DNA from: an uncultured Bacteroidales bacterium
GTDB lineage: Bacteria; Bacteroidota; Bacteroidia; Bacteroidales; F082
Reading direction: 5' to 3'
DNA length: 54,190 nt
Assembly (NCBI GenBank): GCA_947303625.1
Contig: CAMYYV010000004.1
Coordinates: 1-54,190 of the forward strand
Translations under genes and position numbers: made by a program
Notes under the pieces: generated by a model
What the model was told of the DNA's origin: nothing
What the model saw: the letters and a program-made list of their open reading frames with translations, nothing else
Databases searched by the model: none
Part shown: positions 25,878 to 34,757 of the stretch, piece by piece
Numbering within the stretch: position 1 is the first letter of the stretch
Layout of the letters: each line of letters opens with the position of its first letter

Positions 25878-28592
25878 ATGAAATCAAACCATACACAGAT
25901 GGAATTGGATGGAGACCTTTTTAGTGGCCTTGAGGAAGCCCCAAAGCAGCAGCCCGAAGCGCACCCTTACGACCAAATCATAGAATCACGAAAAAATGCC
26001 ACTTTCGCAGCCGAGCAGATAGAAAGCCAAGACGAAGTGCAGGTGGTGCATCACCCCTACCCTATTGAAGAAGTGAAAGCCGCCGCCAAGGAATACTTCC
26101 ACGGCGATGCGCTGGCAGGCGACGTGTGGACCAACAAATATGCCCTGAAAGACAGCGATGGCAACATCTACGAGCTCACGCCCGACGACATGCACCACCG
26201 CATCGCACGCGAGATCGCTCGCATCGAGCGGAGATACCCCAACCCTATGACAGAAGACGAGATCTTCGCGGTGCTCAAAGACTTCCGCTATATCGTGCCA
26301 CAAGGCAGCCCCATGACGGGCATCGGCAACAACTTCCAGATTTCGTCTCTGTCGAACTGTTTCGTCATTGGCAACAACGGCGAGTCTGACTCATACGGCG
26401 GCATCATGAAGACCGACCAGGAACAGGTGCAGCTGATGAAACGACGTGGCGGCGTGGGTCACGACCTGTCGCACCTCCGCCCCACCGGCAGCCCAGTAAA
26501 GAACTGCGCCCTCACCTCGACAGGTGTAGTGCCTTTCATGGAGCGCTTCTCCAATTCCACTAAAGAGGTGGCCCAAGACGGCCGACGCGGCGCCCTGATG
26601 ATGACCATCAGCATCAAGCACCCCGACTCGGAGGCTTTCATCGACGCCAAGATGACCCAAGGCAAAATCACCAACGCCAACGTGTCGGTGCGTCTCACCG
26701 ACGAGTTCATGCAATGCGTCAAGGAAGGCAAGCCTTTCATCCAACAATACCCCATCGACTCGCCCAACCCGAAGTACACCAAGGAAGTGGACGCCCGCGC
26801 CCTGTGGAACAAGATCATCCACAACGCCTGGAAGTCAGCCGAGCCCGGCGTGATGTTCTGGGACACCATCATCCGCGAGTCAATCCCCGACTGCTATGCC
26901 GACCTGGGCTTCAAGACCTTGAGCACCAATCCCTGCGGCGAGATCCCGCTCTGCGCCTACGACAGCTGCCGCCTTATCGCCATCAACCTTTATAGCTACG
27001 TCGACCACCCCTTCAAACCGGAGGCTCGATTCAATCACCAGCTGTTCTCAAAACATGTGGCCATTGCCCAGCGCATGATGGATGACATCATCGACTTAGA
27101 GATTGAAAAGGTGGATGCCATTTTGGCCAAGATTGAAGCCGACCCCGAAGACGAAGAGATCAAGCGTACCGAGCTCAACCTGTGGAAGAACATCAGGGCA
27201 AAATGCCTGCAAGGACGCCGCACAGGCATCGGCATCACCGCCGAGGGCGATATGCTGGCAGCCCTTGGCAAACGCTATGCCTCTGACGAGGCCATTGCCT
27301 TCTCGACCGAGATCCAGAAACTGCTGGCTTACAACGCCTACCGCTCATCGGTCAATCTGGCTGAAGAACGCGGCAAGTTTCCCATGTATGATGCCAAACG
27401 AGAAGAGAACAACCCCTTCATCAAGCGTCTGCGTGCCTTGGACGAGGACCTATACCAAAAGATGACACGCGTGGGACGCCGCAACGTCGCCATGCTAACC
27501 ATCGCACCCACGGGCACCGTTAGCATCTGCACGCAGACCACCTCTGGCATCGAGCCCGTCTTCATGGTGGCCTACAAACGCCGCCGTAAGGTGAACCCCA
27601 ACGACAAGGACGTAAACGTGACCTTCACCGATGCCACAGGCAACTCATTTGAGGAATACAATGTGTTCCATCACAAGTTTGTCACTTGGCTTGAAGTGAA
27701 CGGCTACAACGTAGATGAGGTGCTTCACTACGACGACGAAAGGCTAAACGCCGTCATCGCGCAGTCGCCTTACTACAAGGCCACTGCCAACGACATCGAC
27801 TGGGTGAACAAGGTGAAGATGCAAGGCTCGATGCAAAAATGGGTCGACCACTCGATCAGCGTCACCGTCAACGTGCCGAAGGAGACTACGGAAGAACTCG
27901 TCAGCCAGATCTACATGACCGCCTGGGAGAGCGGCTGTAAGGGCATGACCATCTATCGTGACGGTTCTCGCGACGGCGTGTTGGTAGCCAAAGATGAGAA
28001 GAAAGAAGCACCCAAGACCGACGACAGTGGCCGTCCCGACGACATTCGCGAAACTGCCGCCCCACAACGCCCAAAAGAGCTGGAATGCGACATCGTACGG
28101 TTCCAAAACAACTACGAGAAATGGATCGCCTTCGTCGGCAAATTGCACGGCAAGCCCTACGAGATCTTCTTGGGCAAAGCCGAGGACTTCCTGCTGCCGC
28201 CCTACATCGAGAAAGGCGTCATCATCAGAGAGAAAATCAAAGGAGAGGCCTCGCGCTATGACTTCCGCTACACCGACAAGGACGGCTATGAGGTGATGAT
28301 GCAAGGCCTGTCACGTTCGTTCGACAAGGAGTATTGGAACTACGCCCGACTCATCTCAGGCATCCTGCGCCATGGCATGCCTATCCAATATGTGATCGAG
28401 CTGGTGCAGAACCTCAACGTGGAGGAAGAGAGCATCAACACCTGGAAGAACGGCATCGCCCGCGCCCTCAAGAAATACGTACCCGATGGCATGGTCGACG
28501 AAAAGGAGAAGTGCCCCAACTGCGGCGAGAAACTCGTCTTCGAAGACGGCTGCAAGCACTGCAAGAACTGCGGGTATTCGAAGTGCGGATAG
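25878..28592 (+). CDS. nrdJ: adenosylcobalamin-dependent (class II) ribonucleoside-diphosphate reductase
   Basis: SLSNCFVIGNNGESDSYGGIMKTDQEQVQLMKRRGGVGHDLSHLRP, STNPCGEIPLCAYDSCRL, TIAPTGTVSICTQTTSGIEPVFMVAYKRRRKV, C-terminal CPNCGEKLVFEDGCKHCKNCGYSKCG zinc ribbon. Confidence 0.95.
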   Translation: MKSNHTQMELDGDLFSGLEEAPKQQPEAHPYDQIIESRKNATFAAEQIESQDEVQVVHHPYPIEEVKAAAKEYFHGDALAGDVWTNKYALKDSDGNIYELTPDDMHHRIAREIARIERRYPNPMTEDEIFAVLKDFRYIVPQGSPMTGIGNNFQISSLSNCFVIGNNGESDSYGGIMKTDQEQVQLMKRRGGVGHDLSHLRPTGSPVKNCALTSTGVVPFMERFSNSTKEVAQDGRRGALMMTISIKHPDSEAFIDAKMTQGKITNANVSVRLTDEFMQCVKEGKPFIQQYPIDSPNPKYTKEVDARALWNKIIHNAWKSAEPGVMFWDTIIRESIPDCYADLGFKTLSTNPCGEIPLCAYDSCRLIAINLYSYVDHPFKPEARFNHQLFSKHVAIAQRMMDDIIDLEIEKVDAILAKIEADPEDEEIKRTELNLWKNIRAKCLQGRRTGIGITAEGDMLAALGKRYASDEAIAFSTEIQKLLAYNAYRSSVNLAEERGKFPMYDAKREENNPFIKRLRALDEDLYQKMTRVGRRNVAMLTIAPTGTVSICTQTTSGIEPVFMVAYKRRRKVNPNDKDVNVTFTDATGNSFEEYNVFHHKFVTWLEVNGYNVDEVLHYDDERLNAVIAQSPYYKATANDIDWVNKVKMQGSMQKWVDHSISVTVNVPKETTEELVSQIYMTAWESGCKGMTIYRDGSRDGVLVAKDEKKEAPKTDDSGRPDDIRETAAPQRPKELECDIVRFQNNYEKWIAFVGKLHGKPYEIFLGKAEDFLLPPYIEKGVIIREKIKGEASRYDFRYTDKDGYEVMMQGLSRSFDKEYWNYARLISGILRHGMPIQYVIELVQNLNVEEESINTWKNGIARALKKYVPDGMVDEKEKCPNCGEKLVFEDGCKHCKNCGYSKCG

Positions 28593-28599
28593 ACCTTTT

Positions 28600-28679
28600 C
28601 GTCATTGCGAGCAAAGCGAAGCAATCCAGAAAATGAGTTGACTCTCTGGATTGCTTCGTCGTTCCTCCTCGCAATGACG
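28600..28679. repeat. long imperfect inverted repeat CGTCATTGCGAG...CGAAGCAATCCAGA...TCTGGATTGCTTCG...CTCGCAATGACG
   Basis: Outer arms 12/12 (28600-28611 / 28668-28679) and inner arms 14/14 (28617-28630 / 28645-28658). Confidence 0.93.
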
Positions 28680-28689
28680 CAAAGCGACG

Positions 28690-29457
28690 TCAGAATTGGA
28701 ACAAGTTTTTTGCGTTAGTCGTCGTGGCAGCCGCGAAATCTTCCACAGGCATTTGAAGAATCTCAGCAATGCGTTGCGCTGTATGGACCAAAAACGCCGG
28801 TTCATTGCGCTTGCCGCGGCAAGGAACGGGAGCCAGATAAGGCGCGTCTGTCTCCAAAACGATACGGTCTAAAGGCAGATTGGGTAAATAATCCTTCACA
28901 CCACAGTTTTTATAGGTGGTCACTCCACCCAAACCAAGGTAAAAACCCAATTCAAGGTAGATTTTAGCTTCTTCCTCCGTACCCGTGAAGCAGTGCATGA
29001 TGCCACGCAGGCTGCCGTCCTGCTTGTGTTCAAGGATCTTTACCATTTTGTTAAAGGCATTGCGGCAGTGGATGGAAAGGGGCAAATGGAGTTGCTTGGC
29101 CCAAGCCAATTGGGTCTCAAAGGCATCCAATTGTTCCTTTTCAAAGGTTGAATCCCAATAAAAATCAAGACCTACCTCCCCTACTCCTACATAAATACCA
29201 TGTTCCAGTTCCTTCTCCATTCGGGAAAGCACTTCCTTGTAGTCTTCCTTGACCTCCTCAGGTTGCAGGCCCATCATTACGCGGGTGCAGTCGGGCCATT
29301 GCTCATGCAATTCAAGCATCGGCGCAATGGTCAAGGCATCCACATTGGGCAAAAGCATCATGCCAACGCCATTGTCGAGCGCACGCTGCACCACTTCGGC
29401 ACGGTCGGTGTTGAAAATCTGGTCGTAGATGTGGGTGTGAGTATCAATGAGAAGCAT
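28690..29457 (-). CDS. tatD: TatD family hydrolase
   Basis: MLLIDTHTHIYDQIF, VGEVGLDFYWD, QLAWAKQLHLPLSIHCRNAF, IVLETDAPYLAPVPCRGKRNEPAF. Confidence 0.95.
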   Translation of the reverse strand: MLLIDTHTHIYDQIFNTDRAEVVQRALDNGVGMMLLPNVDALTIAPMLELHEQWPDCTRVMMGLQPEEVKEDYKEVLSRMEKELEHGIYVGVGEVGLDFYWDSTFEKEQLDAFETQLAWAKQLHLPLSIHCRNAFNKMVKILEHKQDGSLRGIMHCFTGTEEEAKIYLELGFYLGLGGVTTYKNCGVKDYLPNLPLDRIVLETDAPYLAPVPCRGKRNEPAFLVHTAQRIAEILQMPVEDFAAATTTNAKNLFQF

Positions 29458-29478
29458 TGTTGACTTATTATTCGGCGA

Positions 29479-29486
29479 CAAAGATA
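29479..29486 (-). promoter_or_regulatory. Bacteroidota -7 element TATCTTTG for tatD
   Basis: CAAAGATA on the plus strand, 22 nt upstream of the ATG at 29457. Confidence 0.6.
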
Positions 29487-29515
29487 AAAAAAATCAAACA
29501 TTCCAACTTTATTTG

Positions 29516-29523
29516 TATATTTG
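29516..29523 (+). promoter_or_regulatory. Bacteroidota -7 element TATATTTG for the MORN-repeat gene
   Basis: TAnnTTTG, 27 nt upstream of the ATG at 29550. Confidence 0.6.
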
Positions 29524-29549
29524 CTCGCAAATATCAAGCACTTACCATC

Positions 29550-30533
29550 ATGACAACAGAAGCTTATCGCAAAGCACTCATCGAACTCTTTGAGTTAGAC
29601 CCTGAAAAAGCATTCCAGAAATTTGAGGAAGAAATGCTACCAGCCAAAAGCAAAGAAATTGAATTCGAGAGCCGCAACTGTTTGGGCGGTAAAGTAAGAG
29701 ACCTTTACACAGGCGAAGTAAACAAGACTGGCCAACGCCACGGGATAGGCAGACTTGAACACGATGGCTTGTCCGATAAACACATTTACATCGGCGAATG
29801 GGCCAACGACAAAGAAAACGGATTTGGCATAGTCTTCGAGGGCGAACTTCCTGATTCGAAATACATTGGCGGATTCAAAGACAATAAGAAAAGCGGTCAC
29901 GGCATTCTATTCTTGCGAAACCGGAGAGTTTATGACCGCTACGAAGGTGAGTTTGGGAATTACAAATATGATGAATATAGTATCTCATGGAGGAATGGTT
30001 GCCTACAAGGCCACGGCACATGCCGATTCGCCAATGGCAACTATTATGAAGGCGAGTTCTTAGATGGCAAAAGACGCGGACAAGGCACTTTCATCTGCAC
30101 CAACGGTTTCAAGTTCCATGGAGAATGGGTGGATAACAGATTTTGCATCGACAGTTTCCATAACGATTCATCCACAAAGGAGCCTGTTTTGGTTATTGAA
30201 GATTCCAATAAGGATGATGACTCACGCATAACCTATCACTATCTCGTATTCCCAAGAAAAAAAGGCATCATAACTTACCGAGACGCCACAATCATTGGCT
30301 CCGGAACCATTTTTGAAGAAGAAAGTCCCTTAATTAATATCCTTGAAGTGACTGATGACAGTATTACTTACGAAATCAGGAAAAACTATTCTTCAGACTA
30401 CAAACCTCGTATTGACACCATTCATCGTAACGAAAAGAAATCATACACTGGGATTCACGAGCATTCTTATCATTACGACGGCGACGATGCAGAATGGACC
30501 GACATCAATTCCTTTACTGTGATTTGCAAGTAA
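29550..30533 (+). CDS. MORN-repeat protein with unclassified C-terminal region
   Basis: Repeats such as GIGRLEHDGLSDKHIYIGEWANDKENGFGIVFEGE, GHGTCRFANGNYYEGEFLDGKRRGQGTF. Start moved to MTTEAYRKAL because the promoter lies inside the longer ORF. Confidence 0.85.
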   Translation: MTTEAYRKALIELFELDPEKAFQKFEEEMLPAKSKEIEFESRNCLGGKVRDLYTGEVNKTGQRHGIGRLEHDGLSDKHIYIGEWANDKENGFGIVFEGELPDSKYIGGFKDNKKSGHGILFLRNRRVYDRYEGEFGNYKYDEYSISWRNGCLQGHGTCRFANGNYYEGEFLDGKRRGQGTFICTNGFKFHGEWVDNRFCIDSFHNDSSTKEPVLVIEDSNKDDDSRITYHYLVFPRKKGIITYRDATIIGSGTIFEEESPLINILEVTDDSITYEIRKNYSSDYKPRIDTIHRNEKKSYTGIHEHSYHYDGDDAEWTDINSFTVICK

Positions 30534-30536
30534 CAA

Positions 30537-31730
30537 TCAATACAAGAAGTTGTCGTAAGGATATCGAATGGCGTGCATATCGCGGATTTCCTTGTAAAGC
30601 AAATCCCTGAATTCCTGATAGTTGTCACGATTCTTGGCGGAGATGAAGATGCAGTTTTCGTTCATCTTGGCCATCCAGGTCTGCTTCAGCTCCTCATAGG
30701 AGACGTTGCGCTTAGTGGGCGGCGTCAGGTCGTCGGGGGCTTTCTCCTCCCAAGTGTAGGCATCGGTCTTGTTGAAGACGACGATGGTCTTCTTGTCGGC
30801 ACAACCCAACTCTGCCAGAGTCTGGTTGACGACCTCCATCTGAGCCTCAAAGTCGGGATGCGAAATGTCGACCACATGCAAAAGGATGTCCGACTCGCGC
30901 ACCTCGTCTAAAGTGCTCTTGAACGATTCCACTAAGTGATGCGGCAACTTCCGGATAAACCCGACGGTGTCTGACAAAAGAAAGGGAAGATTCTCCACCA
31001 CCACCTTACGGACTGTGGTATCGAGCGTGGCGAAGAGCTTATTTTCGGTATAAACCTCCGACTTGCTCAGCAAGTTCATGATGGTCGACTTTCCCACGTT
31101 GGTATAGCCCACCAAAGCGACACGCACCAGTTTGCCGCGGTTTTTGCGCTGAACGGTCTTCTGCTTGTCGATATCCTTTAATTTCTCTTTCAACAACGCA
31201 ATGCGATCCAATATCAAGCGGCGGTCGGTCTCAATCTGGGTCTCACCAGGACCACGCATACCGATACCACCTCGTTGACGCTCCAAGTGGGTCCACATGC
31301 GAGTCAAACGCGGCAGAAGGTACTGGTATTGCGCCAGTTCCACTTGCGCCTTGGCATGAGCCGTATGGGCATTGGAAGCAAAAATGTCGAGGATGAGACT
31401 GGTACGGTCAAGCACACGGCATTCCAAGGCCTGCTCCATATTACGGGCTTGCGTCGCACTCAGCTCATCATCGATGACGGCAATCTCGATGTTTTCCGCC
31501 TTGATGTACTGGTGAATCTCCTCCAGCTTGCCCGAGCCGAGATAGGTGACGCTACTTGGATGGTCCATGGCCTGCACGAAACGCGCCACGGGAATGCCAC
31601 CCGCCGTCTCCAGCAGGAAAGCTAGTTCGTCGAGGTATTCTTCCGTGCGCTCGCGGCTTTGCTGTTTGGAGGCCACGGCGATGAGTACCGCACGCTCTGG
31701 TATCTTTTCGTATGTGATAAAGTCTCCCAT
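30537..31730 (-). CDS. hflX: GTPase HflX
   Basis: RGGIGMRGPGETQIETDRRLI, VALVGYTNVGKSTIMNLL, ATLDTTVRK, LSDTVGFIRKLPHHLVESFKSTLDEV. Confidence 0.96.
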   Translation of the reverse strand: MGDFITYEKIPERAVLIAVASKQQSRERTEEYLDELAFLLETAGGIPVARFVQAMDHPSSVTYLGSGKLEEIHQYIKAENIEIAVIDDELSATQARNMEQALECRVLDRTSLILDIFASNAHTAHAKAQVELAQYQYLLPRLTRMWTHLERQRGGIGMRGPGETQIETDRRLILDRIALLKEKLKDIDKQKTVQRKNRGKLVRVALVGYTNVGKSTIMNLLSKSEVYTENKLFATLDTTVRKVVVENLPFLLSDTVGFIRKLPHHLVESFKSTLDEVRESDILLHVVDISHPDFEAQMEVVNQTLAELGCADKKTIVVFNKTDAYTWEEKAPDDLTPPTKRNVSYEELKQTWMAKMNENCIFISAKNRDNYQEFRDLLYKEIRDMHAIRYPYDNFLY

Positions 31731-31750
31731 TTGAGCTGTAAAAAATCACA

Positions 31751-31784
31751 AATCCCCGAGGCAACCTCGGGGATTATTCTTTTG
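31751..31784 (-). terminator. rho-independent terminator after the S41 peptidase gene
   Basis: AATCCCCGAGG-caa-CCTCGGGGATT with A-rich plus-strand flank. Confidence 0.8.
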
Positions 31785-31794
31785 AGTGTTAGGT

Positions 31795-32826
31795 TTATTG
31801 CACGATCCAGTCCGCTGCGGTCTCGATGATGTTGTCGATGCCTTGGGCGGTCAAGTCGCGGTCAAGGAGGATGCGTACATCGGGCGGGACGCCGTTCTCA
31901 TAGTTGCCGCCATCGAGAGCAATGGTACGGGTAATGCTAAAACGATAGGTCCAGCCGTTGGGCAGCGAACCGCCGTTAGGCATGCCCAAGCCGCCACCGG
32001 TGTAATCGCCATACAGCTTGATGTTGTCGTAAGCTTGGGTGGCCACCGAGAAGAAAGAAGTGGCACTATAAGAACCACGGTCAACCAACACGGCCACAGG
32101 CTTGGTGTAAGGCTTGTCCTTGCCTAAGAAACTACTGTCGGCAGCATACACGGTACGGTAGTCGGTGAACTCGTCGTGACCCGGACCCGATTTGATTTGC
32201 GACTTGAACAATTCTTGGCCATGGTTGTCGAAGATGCTGAGCAGTTTGTTCAAGTTGGCCGTTGATCCACCGCCATTGTCGCGAAGGTCGATGATCAAAC
32301 CTTTGCAGTCCTTGTAGCGGTCCATTACAAACAGCAGGTCGGCATCGCTGATGTCACTGCTGAACGAACTATAACGTATGTAAGCCACTTCACCGTTCCG
32401 GATGAAATTGTGTTTAAAGCTGCCTGTGGTGTAACCGTAAGGCGTCAGATAGTTGGCGGCCACGACATTGGCATCCAATTGGCTGCCTTCCATCATCAAA
32501 TAGAACAAGGAGTCGCTATGCGAGACGTTGAAGCTACACCAAAGGTTAGTGTGGCCGTCCTTCAACGTGTTGATCATGGCTGCGCAGACGTTGAACAGGC
32601 TGTCATCGGTCATCTCGTCGTACACCATGGGGCGGTAGACTTCGTGGATGGAGTCCCAGTCAATGCCTTTGATGTCGAAGAAGGCATACTGCGTGTCCAC
32701 TTTGTTCCAGAGGTATTCGAACACATTGACCGGATTGTCGGGAGCGTCTTTGTCGGAAACAACACGCTCACAAGAGGCAAAAGCGAGTGCCAGAAGACAG
32801 AAAACTATGGTACGAATATTTTTCAT
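31795..32826 (-). CDS. S41 family peptidase, lipoprotein
   Basis: Lipobox ALAFASCE; LKDGHTNLWCSF, GLIIDLRDNGGGS, VLVDRGSYSATSFFS. Confidence 0.92.
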   Translation of the reverse strand: MKNIRTIVFCLLALAFASCERVVSDKDAPDNPVNVFEYLWNKVDTQYAFFDIKGIDWDSIHEVYRPMVYDEMTDDSLFNVCAAMINTLKDGHTNLWCSFNVSHSDSLFYLMMEGSQLDANVVAANYLTPYGYTTGSFKHNFIRNGEVAYIRYSSFSSDISDADLLFVMDRYKDCKGLIIDLRDNGGGSTANLNKLLSIFDNHGQELFKSQIKSGPGHDEFTDYRTVYAADSSFLGKDKPYTKPVAVLVDRGSYSATSFFSVATQAYDNIKLYGDYTGGGLGMPNGGSLPNGWTYRFSITRTIALDGGNYENGVPPDVRILLDRDLTAQGIDNIIETAADWIVQ

Positions 32827-32831
32827 AACGG

Positions 32832-33632
32832 TTATTTTCTAAAAAGGTTGAACATGAAGGTGGCGTTGAAGCTATGAAGGGCATTGACGTAGTTGTAGAC
32901 GTCCTTGTGACCTGTAGTGACGAAGTCCCAACGATAGTTGAAGGCGATGCGGTTGCCATTCTTGAAGTTGAGGCGCAGACCCAGGTCGGTGTTGCAGCCA
33001 GGGAAGAACTTGACAAAAGTGTGGTGCTCGGCCATAAGGATTTCAAAAGTGCTGGTCATGCCGATGCCATCACCCACATAGGAAAAGTCAGGACGGTTGG
33101 CAATGCCCACCAGAGGCAGATTTACCTTGCTGTAGGCGGTCAGCCAGTTATGTGTCTTTTCTTTGTTGTAGGCGAAATCGTATTCAGCTTTCCAAACCAC
33201 ACCAAGACTGCCCATAAGGGAAAGGTTGGTCGATGCATTTTGCAGGTTAGGAATCTGGCGAATGTCGCCAAAAGCGTCGATGTCGCCACCGACCCATTGG
33301 TGCCAACGGCCGCTCTTCGAATCGTGGACACGATAGAGGAGGTTGTAGTTAATGTCATAGTTCAAGTCAGTGCCACTCGGATTGGCCAAGGTAGTGCTGA
33401 TGTTACGGAACTCAAAATTCGTCTCATAGCGTTTCCATTCATACGTGGCACCAGTGGTCTGGATATTGGAAACGCCTGGGATGAAGAATGGAACCGTGCC
33501 GTTGTCGTAGGAATTGGCGAAGCCACGGCTGACTCCCATGTTCAAATACAATCCTCTTTCAGGTCTGGTCTGGGCAAACACGCTGAGGCCCATCATGACA
33601 CAAACCACAAGAAGTAAAGTCGTTCTCTTCAT
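32832..33632 (-). CDS. secreted/outer-membrane hypothetical protein
   Basis: Signal peptide MKRTTLLLVVCVMMGLSVFAQ; alternating beta-strand pattern, ending NATFMFNLFRK. Confidence 0.7.
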   Translation of the reverse strand: MKRTTLLLVVCVMMGLSVFAQTRPERGLYLNMGVSRGFANSYDNGTVPFFIPGVSNIQTTGATYEWKRYETNFEFRNISTTLANPSGTDLNYDINYNLLYRVHDSKSGRWHQWVGGDIDAFGDIRQIPNLQNASTNLSLMGSLGVVWKAEYDFAYNKEKTHNWLTAYSKVNLPLVGIANRPDFSYVGDGIGMTSTFEILMAEHHTFVKFFPGCNTDLGLRLNFKNGNRIAFNYRWDFVTTGHKDVYNYVNALHSFNATFMFNLFRK

Positions 33633-33678
33633 TGTAAAAAGGTTTGATGAATTGATTATAATGTTAAACTGAAAAAGA

Positions 33679-34671
33679 TTAATATTGCCTAAATCCGATG
33701 ATTTTCCTCACTTCGTTCAGCGTCTTCGCAGCGCTCTCGCGGGCCTTCTCAGCACCCATGCGAGCAATGCGGTTGAGCCTTTCTTCATCAGAGGAGAACT
33801 CCTTAATCCGCTCACGGATGGGGGCGACAGCCTTCTCCAAGTCCTCTGCCAGTTGTTTCTTCATGTCGCCATAGCGGATGGAGCAGTCGTTCCACTTCTC
33901 GTCGAAGTACTTCACCGTCTCGGGCTCACTGACGATGTTCATCATCGTGAAGAGGTTTTGGATGACCTCGGGCTTGGGGCTGTTAGGCTCGGTCGGGCCG
34001 CTATCGGTGACGGCGCGCATCACCTTCTTGCGCATAGTCTTCTCATCCTCGAAGAGGTAGATGCAGTTGCCGTCGCTCTTGCCCATCTTGCCGCTACCGT
34101 CCAATCCCGGCACTTTGACGGCATCGCCACCGAAGTAGTAGTTCTGCGGCTCGGGGAAGAATTCCACCTGATAGATATTGTTGAAGCGGCGGGCGCACTT
34201 GCGGGCCATCTCCATATTCTGCTCCTGGTCCTTTCCCACTGGCACCCATTTGGCACGATGTTGCAGGATGTCGGCGGCCATCAGCGTGGGATAGGTAAAC
34301 AAGCCTGCGTTGACGTTATCAGGCTGTTGACGGGCTTTCTCCTTGAAGGTGGTCACGCGACCCAATTCACCGATGTAGGCGTTCATATTGAAGTAGAGAT
34401 ACAACTCGATGGTCTCCGGCACATCACTCTGAATGTAGATCGTGGCTTTTTCAGGATCGATGCCGCAGGCGAGATATTCGGCCAGTATAGTGCGGGCCGA
34501 ACGTTGTATATTCTCCGGCTTGGGGTGCGTGGTCAGCGAATGCCAGTCGGCGATGAAGAAATAGCAGTTGTAGTCTTCCTGCATCTTCACAAAGCTGCGC
34601 ACAGCGCCGTAATAGTTACCGAGGTGAAGGTTTCCAGTGGGGCGAATGCCGCTTAAAACGATGTCTTTCAT
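33679..34671 (-). CDS. trpS: tryptophan--tRNA ligase
   Basis: SGIRPTGNLHLGNYYGAVRSF, GKMGKSDGNCIYLFEDEKTMRKKVMRAVTDSGP. Confidence 0.97.
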   Translation of the reverse strand: MKDIVLSGIRPTGNLHLGNYYGAVRSFVKMQEDYNCYFFIADWHSLTTHPKPENIQRSARTILAEYLACGIDPEKATIYIQSDVPETIELYLYFNMNAYIGELGRVTTFKEKARQQPDNVNAGLFTYPTLMAADILQHRAKWVPVGKDQEQNMEMARKCARRFNNIYQVEFFPEPQNYYFGGDAVKVPGLDGSGKMGKSDGNCIYLFEDEKTMRKKVMRAVTDSGPTEPNSPKPEVIQNLFTMMNIVSEPETVKYFDEKWNDCSIRYGDMKKQLAEDLEKAVAPIRERIKEFSSDEERLNRIARMGAEKARESAAKTLNEVRKIIGFRQY

Positions 34672-34691
34672 AGTGTGTCGTTATTTGGGCG

Positions 34692-34699
34692 CAAAGATA
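34692..34699 (-). promoter_or_regulatory. Bacteroidota -7 element TATCTTTG for trpS
   Basis: CAAAGATA, 21 nt upstream of the ATG. Confidence 0.6.
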
Positions 34700-34701
34700 C
34701 G

Positions 34702-34731
34702 AAAAAAGCCTGCTTCACGAAGCAGGCTTTT
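34702..34731 (-). terminator. rho-independent terminator after rng
   Basis: AAAAAAGCCTGCTT-cacg-AAGCAGGCTTTT. Confidence 0.88.
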
Positions 34732-34757
34732 CGAGGTTTTTTGTGGCAGCACTTCCT

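Noticed and set aside
33685-34656. 323-aa plus-strand ORF
   Set aside because: Antisense to trpS; no motifs.
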